Shown here piece by piece: positions 61,021 through 64,000 of a stretch of DNA of 64,000 nucleotides. The position numbers and the translations under genes are program-made. The first letter of the stretch is position 1, and each line of letters opens with the position of its first letter. Location: positions 1-64,000 of the forward strand of contig CAMYKP010000007.1 in the NCBI GenBank assembly GCA_947259005.1. Direction: 5' to 3'. Source of the DNA: an uncultured Parasphingopyxis sp. Lineage in GTDB: Bacteria; Pseudomonadota; Alphaproteobacteria; Sphingomonadales; Sphingomonadaceae. The notes under the pieces are model-generated. The model was not told where the DNA came from and did no database searches. It saw only the letters and a list, made by a program, of their open reading frames with translations.

Positions 61021-61272
61021 ATGACTGATCAAAATGCCGACGATATCACCACGCTCAGTTTCGAGTCTGCTCTTGAGGAGCTCGAGGCGATTGTCCGCAA
61101 GCTGGAAGCGGGAGAGGCTCCGCTCGATGAATCGATCGAGCTCTATGCGCGTGGGGACAAGCTGAGAATGCAATGTCAGGCCCGCCTGAAAGCCGCAGAG
61201 GCGCGGATCGACAAGCTTCAGCTCGATCCCGATGGCAAACCAACCGGCGTCGAGCCGCTCGACCCGGCTTAG
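61021..61272 (+). CDS. xseB: Exodeoxyribonuclease VII small subunit
   Basis: The 83-residue protein contains LSFESALEELEAIVRKLEAGEAPLDESIELYARGDKLRMQCQARLKAAEARIDKL, the full XseB coiled-coil domain. It associates with several-fold excess stoichiometry to XseA in exonuclease VII. The ATG at 61021 removes an unconserved upstream extension. It is followed by ispA after three bases, the frequent bacterial xseB-ispA pairing. Confidence 0.95.
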   Translation: MTDQNADDITTLSFESALEELEAIVRKLEAGEAPLDESIELYARGDKLRMQCQARLKAAEARIDKLQLDPDGKPTGVEPLDPA

Positions 61273-61275
61273 GCG

Positions 61276-62175
61276 ATGCCCGTTATTTCCATCGGCCTTA
61301 AGCCAGCGCTTGAGCGTATGGGCAAGGATATCGACATTCTGTTCGATACCTGGCTGAAGATACCCGGTGATTCTCGCGTCAGGCTCTATGAGGCGATGCG
61401 CTATGCGGCGATCGGGGGCGGCAAACGTTTGCGGCCGATGCTCGTTGTCGCGGCCTGTGAAGCGTTCAATGTCGATCGGGACAGTGCCATGCGCGCCGGA
61501 TTCGCAGTTGAATGCATCCATGTCTATTCGCTGATCCATGATGACCTGCCCTGCATGGACGATGACGACATGCGCCGAGGCAAGCCCACGGTGCACAAGG
61601 CATTTGACGAGGCAACCGCCGTTCTGGCGGGGGATTGCCTGCTGGCGCTGGCGTTCGAGATTCTCGGTGATGAAGCGACCCACAGCGATCCCTTTGTTCG
61701 CGCGGAGCTGATGTCGGCCCTGGCGCTGGCCAGTGGGCCTTCGGGCATGGGCGGCGGCCAGATGATGGATCTGGAAGCCGAGCATCGCGAACTCGATCTT
61801 CCGGCCGTAACCCGCCTTCAACAGCTCAAGACCGGGGCACTGATCGGTTTCTGCCTCGAAGCGGCATGCATCATGGCGCGGATCCCGCCAGAGAGCCGGA
61901 CCCATCTGCGCGGCTATGCCCGCGATCTTGGACTGGCATTCCAGATTGCCGACGATTTGCTGGATGTGACCGGCGATGAGGAAAGCACCGGCAAGCGGGT
62001 CGGCAAGGACGCAGAAGCCGGTAAGGCAACCTTTGTTTCACTTTTGGGCCTGGAGCGGGCACGGCAGCAGGCCGAAATGCTCGTTGAGCAGGCAATTGAC
62101 CATTTGCGGGACTTTGGCGAGGAAGCAGACATGCTGCGCGCCATTGCCCGCTTCTCGATTGAAAGGACGCATTGA
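61276..62175 (+). CDS. ispA: Farnesyl diphosphate synthase family (polyprenyl synthetase)
   Basis: The 299-residue enzyme has the two aspartate-rich motifs: DDLPCMDDDDMRRGKPTVH in the first half and AFQIADDLLDVTGD in the second, plus GGKRLRPML and GQMMDL. The insertion in the first motif (DDLPCMDDDD) marks the IspA-type farnesyl-diphosphate synthase of bacteria. It supplies C15 units for quinone and carotenoid lipids. It sits between xseB and coaD, and the stop overlaps the coaD start (TGATG). Confidence 0.94.
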   Translation: MPVISIGLKPALERMGKDIDILFDTWLKIPGDSRVRLYEAMRYAAIGGGKRLRPMLVVAACEAFNVDRDSAMRAGFAVECIHVYSLIHDDLPCMDDDDMRRGKPTVHKAFDEATAVLAGDCLLALAFEILGDEATHSDPFVRAELMSALALASGPSGMGGGQMMDLEAEHRELDLPAVTRLQQLKTGALIGFCLEAACIMARIPPESRTHLRGYARDLGLAFQIADDLLDVTGDEESTGKRVGKDAEAGKATFVSLLGLERARQQAEMLVEQAIDHLRDFGEEADMLRAIARFSIERTH

Positions 62176-62684
62176 TGAGCGCCAACAGAGTGGGAGTGTA
62201 TCCCGGAACGTTCGACCCGATTACGCTTGGCCATATGGATATAATCCGGCGCGGCGCAAAGCTGGTCGACACGCTGATTATCGGCGTGACCACCAATCCC
62301 AGCAAATCGCCGATGTTCAGCGACGAGGAACGGCTGGAAACGGTGAAGCGCGAAGTTGCATCCTGCGACGGCGATATCCGCGTCGTGCATTTCAATTCGC
62401 TGCTGATGGACTTTGCCGAGCGGGAAGGCGCGACCGTTATCGTGCGCGGCCTGCGCGCCGTTGCGGATTTCGAATATGAATTCCAGATGGCGGGCATGAA
62501 CCAGCAGCTCAACGAGAATATTGAAACACTGTTCCTGATGGCCGATGTGGCGCTGCAGCCGATTGCGTCTCGGCTGGTGAAGGAAATCGCCATGTATGGC
62601 GGCGACATCCACAAATTCGTGACCCCGGCGGTTGAGCGTGAAATGAAAGCCCGGGTGGAAAAGCTTGGAAAGAAAGGCGATTAA
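62175..62684 (+). CDS. coaD: Phosphopantetheine adenylyltransferase
   Basis: The 169-residue enzyme starts SANRVGVYPGTFDPITLGHMDII with the T/HxGH nucleotidyltransferase motif, contains VRGLRAVADFEYEFQMAGMN, and ends with a conserved FVTPAVEREM segment. It transfers AMP to 4'-phosphopantetheine in coenzyme A synthesis. It begins by overlapping the ispA stop, so xseB-ispA-coaD form a compact operon. A TTG one codon earlier is not needed. Confidence 0.95.
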   Translation: MSANRVGVYPGTFDPITLGHMDIIRRGAKLVDTLIIGVTTNPSKSPMFSDEERLETVKREVASCDGDIRVVHFNSLLMDFAEREGATVIVRGLRAVADFEYEFQMAGMNQQLNENIETLFLMADVALQPIASRLVKEIAMYGGDIHKFVTPAVEREMKARVEKLGKKGD

Positions 62685-62795
62685 CGTTTCATCGTTCAGC
62701 CTCCTTTCAGCCGGAAGCTGGTTGGGCTAAGGGAATATCGAAATCCATCCGCCGGCGCATGATGCGCGCGGCGAGAGCGAAGGTACGAGGATAGT

Positions 62796-63512
62796 ATGCG
62801 TTTGAAATTATTCCTGTTTTCCCTGATGGCTTTGACCTTGAGCGGCACGGCGCATGCGCAAGACGATAACGGCATTACCGATGCTACCGGGTCGTCCAAC
62901 ATCACTTATGCTTCAGGTGCCACACCGGCTGCCGATTCGGAAAACACGTTGCTGCTCGATCTGTCGACCGGTGGACGCGTCACGATCCGCCTGCGCCCTG
63001 ATGCCGCTCCCAACCATGTGGAGCGCATCAAGACGCTGGCGCGGCAGGGTTTTTACAATGGCATCATCTTTCATCGCGTGATTGACGGTTTCATGGCGCA
63101 GACCGGAGATCCGACCGGCACCGGGCAGGGCGGTTCGGAACTGCCCAATCTTGCGGCTGAATTCACGACATTGCCGCATGTTCGCGGGACTGTTTCGATG
63201 GCGCGTGCGACCGATCCGAACAGCGCGAACAGCCAGTTCTACATAATGTTCATGCCCAATCTCGGGCTTGATCATAACTATACTGCATTCGGCCGGGTCG
63301 TATCGGGCATGGAATATGTCGATATCATTCCACGAGGCGAGCCACCGGCAAATCCGGCCCGGATCATTCGGGCGTCGATCGCTGCAGACAATGTCCCGCC
63401 GCCTACCGCCGCCGAGATTGCGGCGATGACGCAGCCAGCCGCCTCAAACAGCCAGGCGGCAGCGCTGGATGCCGCGCTGGGCGCTGCTGCGGCAGACGAC
63501 ACCCCGCAATAA
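62796..63512 (+). CDS. Secreted cyclophilin-type peptidyl-prolyl isomerase
   Basis: The 238-residue protein has a signal peptide (cleavage after SGTAHA, about residue 21) and a cyclophilin domain containing VERIKTLARQGFYNGIIFHRVIDGFMAQTGDPTGTGQGG and SANSQFYIMF. Those carry the usual catalytic Arg and Phe/Gln positions. A low-complexity alanine-rich tail of about 40 residues follows. It probably assists folding in the periplasm. It precedes queA by seven bases, a common alphaproteobacterial order (PPIase genes then queA). Confidence 0.93.
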   Translation: MRLKLFLFSLMALTLSGTAHAQDDNGITDATGSSNITYASGATPAADSENTLLLDLSTGGRVTIRLRPDAAPNHVERIKTLARQGFYNGIIFHRVIDGFMAQTGDPTGTGQGGSELPNLAAEFTTLPHVRGTVSMARATDPNSANSQFYIMFMPNLGLDHNYTAFGRVVSGMEYVDIIPRGEPPANPARIIRASIAADNVPPPTAAEIAAMTQPAASNSQAAALDAALGAAAADDTPQ

Positions 63513-63519
63513 CCGATCC

Positions 63520-64000
63520 GTGCGCGTCGATCTTTTCGATTTCGCGCTTCCCGAAGACCGCATAGCGCTTCGCCCGGCCAGTCCGCGCGACAGCGCGCGC
63601 ATGCTGGTTCTTGACGGGGATGCGATGGATGACCGGCTGGTCAGCGACCTGCCCGGATGCCTGCGTTCGGGCGATATTCTGGTCTTCAACGATACACGGG
63701 TCATCCCGGCGCAGCTTGAAGGGCGGCGCGGGGAAGCGAAGATCGGTGCCACGCTCCACAAACGCGAAGGGTTGCGCCAATGGCGCGCTTTCATCCGCAA
63801 TGCGAAGCGGGTGCGCGAGGGTGACCGGATCGACTTTGGCAACGATGTTGCGGCGATAGCCTCTGATCGCGGTGCCGATGGCAGTTTCCTCCTCTCGTTC
63901 GAAGGCGAGGAACCGGTCGAACTGCTATTGGAGCGCGCGGGCACTATGCCGCTGCCACCCTATATTGCCGGGAAGCGTCCGACCGACGACCGCGATGCAG
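63520..64000 (+). CDS. queA: tRNA preQ1(34) ribosyltransferase-isomerase, partial
   Basis: The frame from GTG 63520 encodes VRVDLFDFALPEDRIALRP followed by the QueA-type GDILVFNDTRVIPAQLEGRR and a PLPPYI motif near the window's end. It continues off the right edge after about 160 residues. QueA transfers the ribosyl part of S-adenosylmethionine to preQ1 in tRNA during queuosine synthesis. The GTG start is inferred because it gives the standard RVDLFDF beginning; no ATG is suitably placed. A tgt gene often follows but is outside the window. Confidence 0.93.
   Translation, partial: MRVDLFDFALPEDRIALRPASPRDSARMLVLDGDAMDDRLVSDLPGCLRSGDILVFNDTRVIPAQLEGRRGEAKIGATLHKREGLRQWRAFIRNAKRVREGDRIDFGNDVAAIASDRGADGSFLLSFEGEEPVELLLERAGTMPLPPYIAGKRPTDDRDA

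Overview
The window reads as a chromosomal segment of an alphaproteobacterium, most likely of the order Sphingomonadales. This rests on family content seen in the translations: DUF6456, DUF1192, DUF3297, DUF6127 and DUF2793 proteins, a TrcR (DUF1013) regulator, a large TonB-dependent receptor, a gene transfer agent (GTA)-type head cluster, and GC-rich codon use. No rRNA, tRNA, CRISPR array or insertion sequence was seen. Genes are packed tightly, with no gene-free stretch longer than about 300 bases.

Bases 1-14271 hold mostly independent chromosomal genes. They include a phytate-scavenging pair (TonB-dependent receptor plus beta-propeller phytase) preceded by a Pho-box-like site. They also include an AGCS sodium:alanine symporter divergent from a PepSY membrane protein, with a perfect 15-bp inverted repeat resembling a Fur operator between them. 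A cNMP-binding patatin lipase follows, then a DUF2975/XRE-regulator pair divergent from a CPBP protease. That last divergent promoter carries three ATATTGA repeats phased at exactly 22 bp.

Bases 14300-24511 are a decayed GTA locus. Terminase small and large subunits, portal, DUF6127, prohead protease and capsid are in RcGTA order (g1-g5). The capsid gene then runs in frame into the C-terminal part of the tail-tip 'megatron' protein (g15), so all of g6-g14 and the front of g15 are missing. The g15 remnant carries two in-frame TAG codons and no frameshift. Unrelated genes, all on the opposite strand, sit at successive gene junctions of the cluster.

Bases 24748-42333 hold an OmpA-type porin and then a surface-polysaccharide region. 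This has three large glycosyltransferase-like proteins, UDP-glucose dehydrogenase, the ABC-dependent capsule export set kpsM-T-E-D, kpsS, the Kdo pathway genes kpsF-kdsA-kdsB, and a TviB/WbpO-type UDP-sugar dehydrogenase. Together they suggest an ABC-exported, uronic-acid-containing capsule built on a Kdo linker. One glycosyltransferase gene appears to use an ATT start codon.

Bases 42463-64000 are housekeeping and envelope functions: SodC, an MFS transporter, a low-molecular-weight phosphatase, ThpR, a BI-1 protein, GST, a class A PBP, ClpA, DUF1192, a quinone oxidoreductase, an LpxH-like phosphoesterase with a glycosyltransferase, TrcR, FadD behind a near-perfect palindromic operator, an OYE/ALDH pair, xseB-ispA-coaD, a secreted cyclophilin, and the start of queA, which runs off the right edge.
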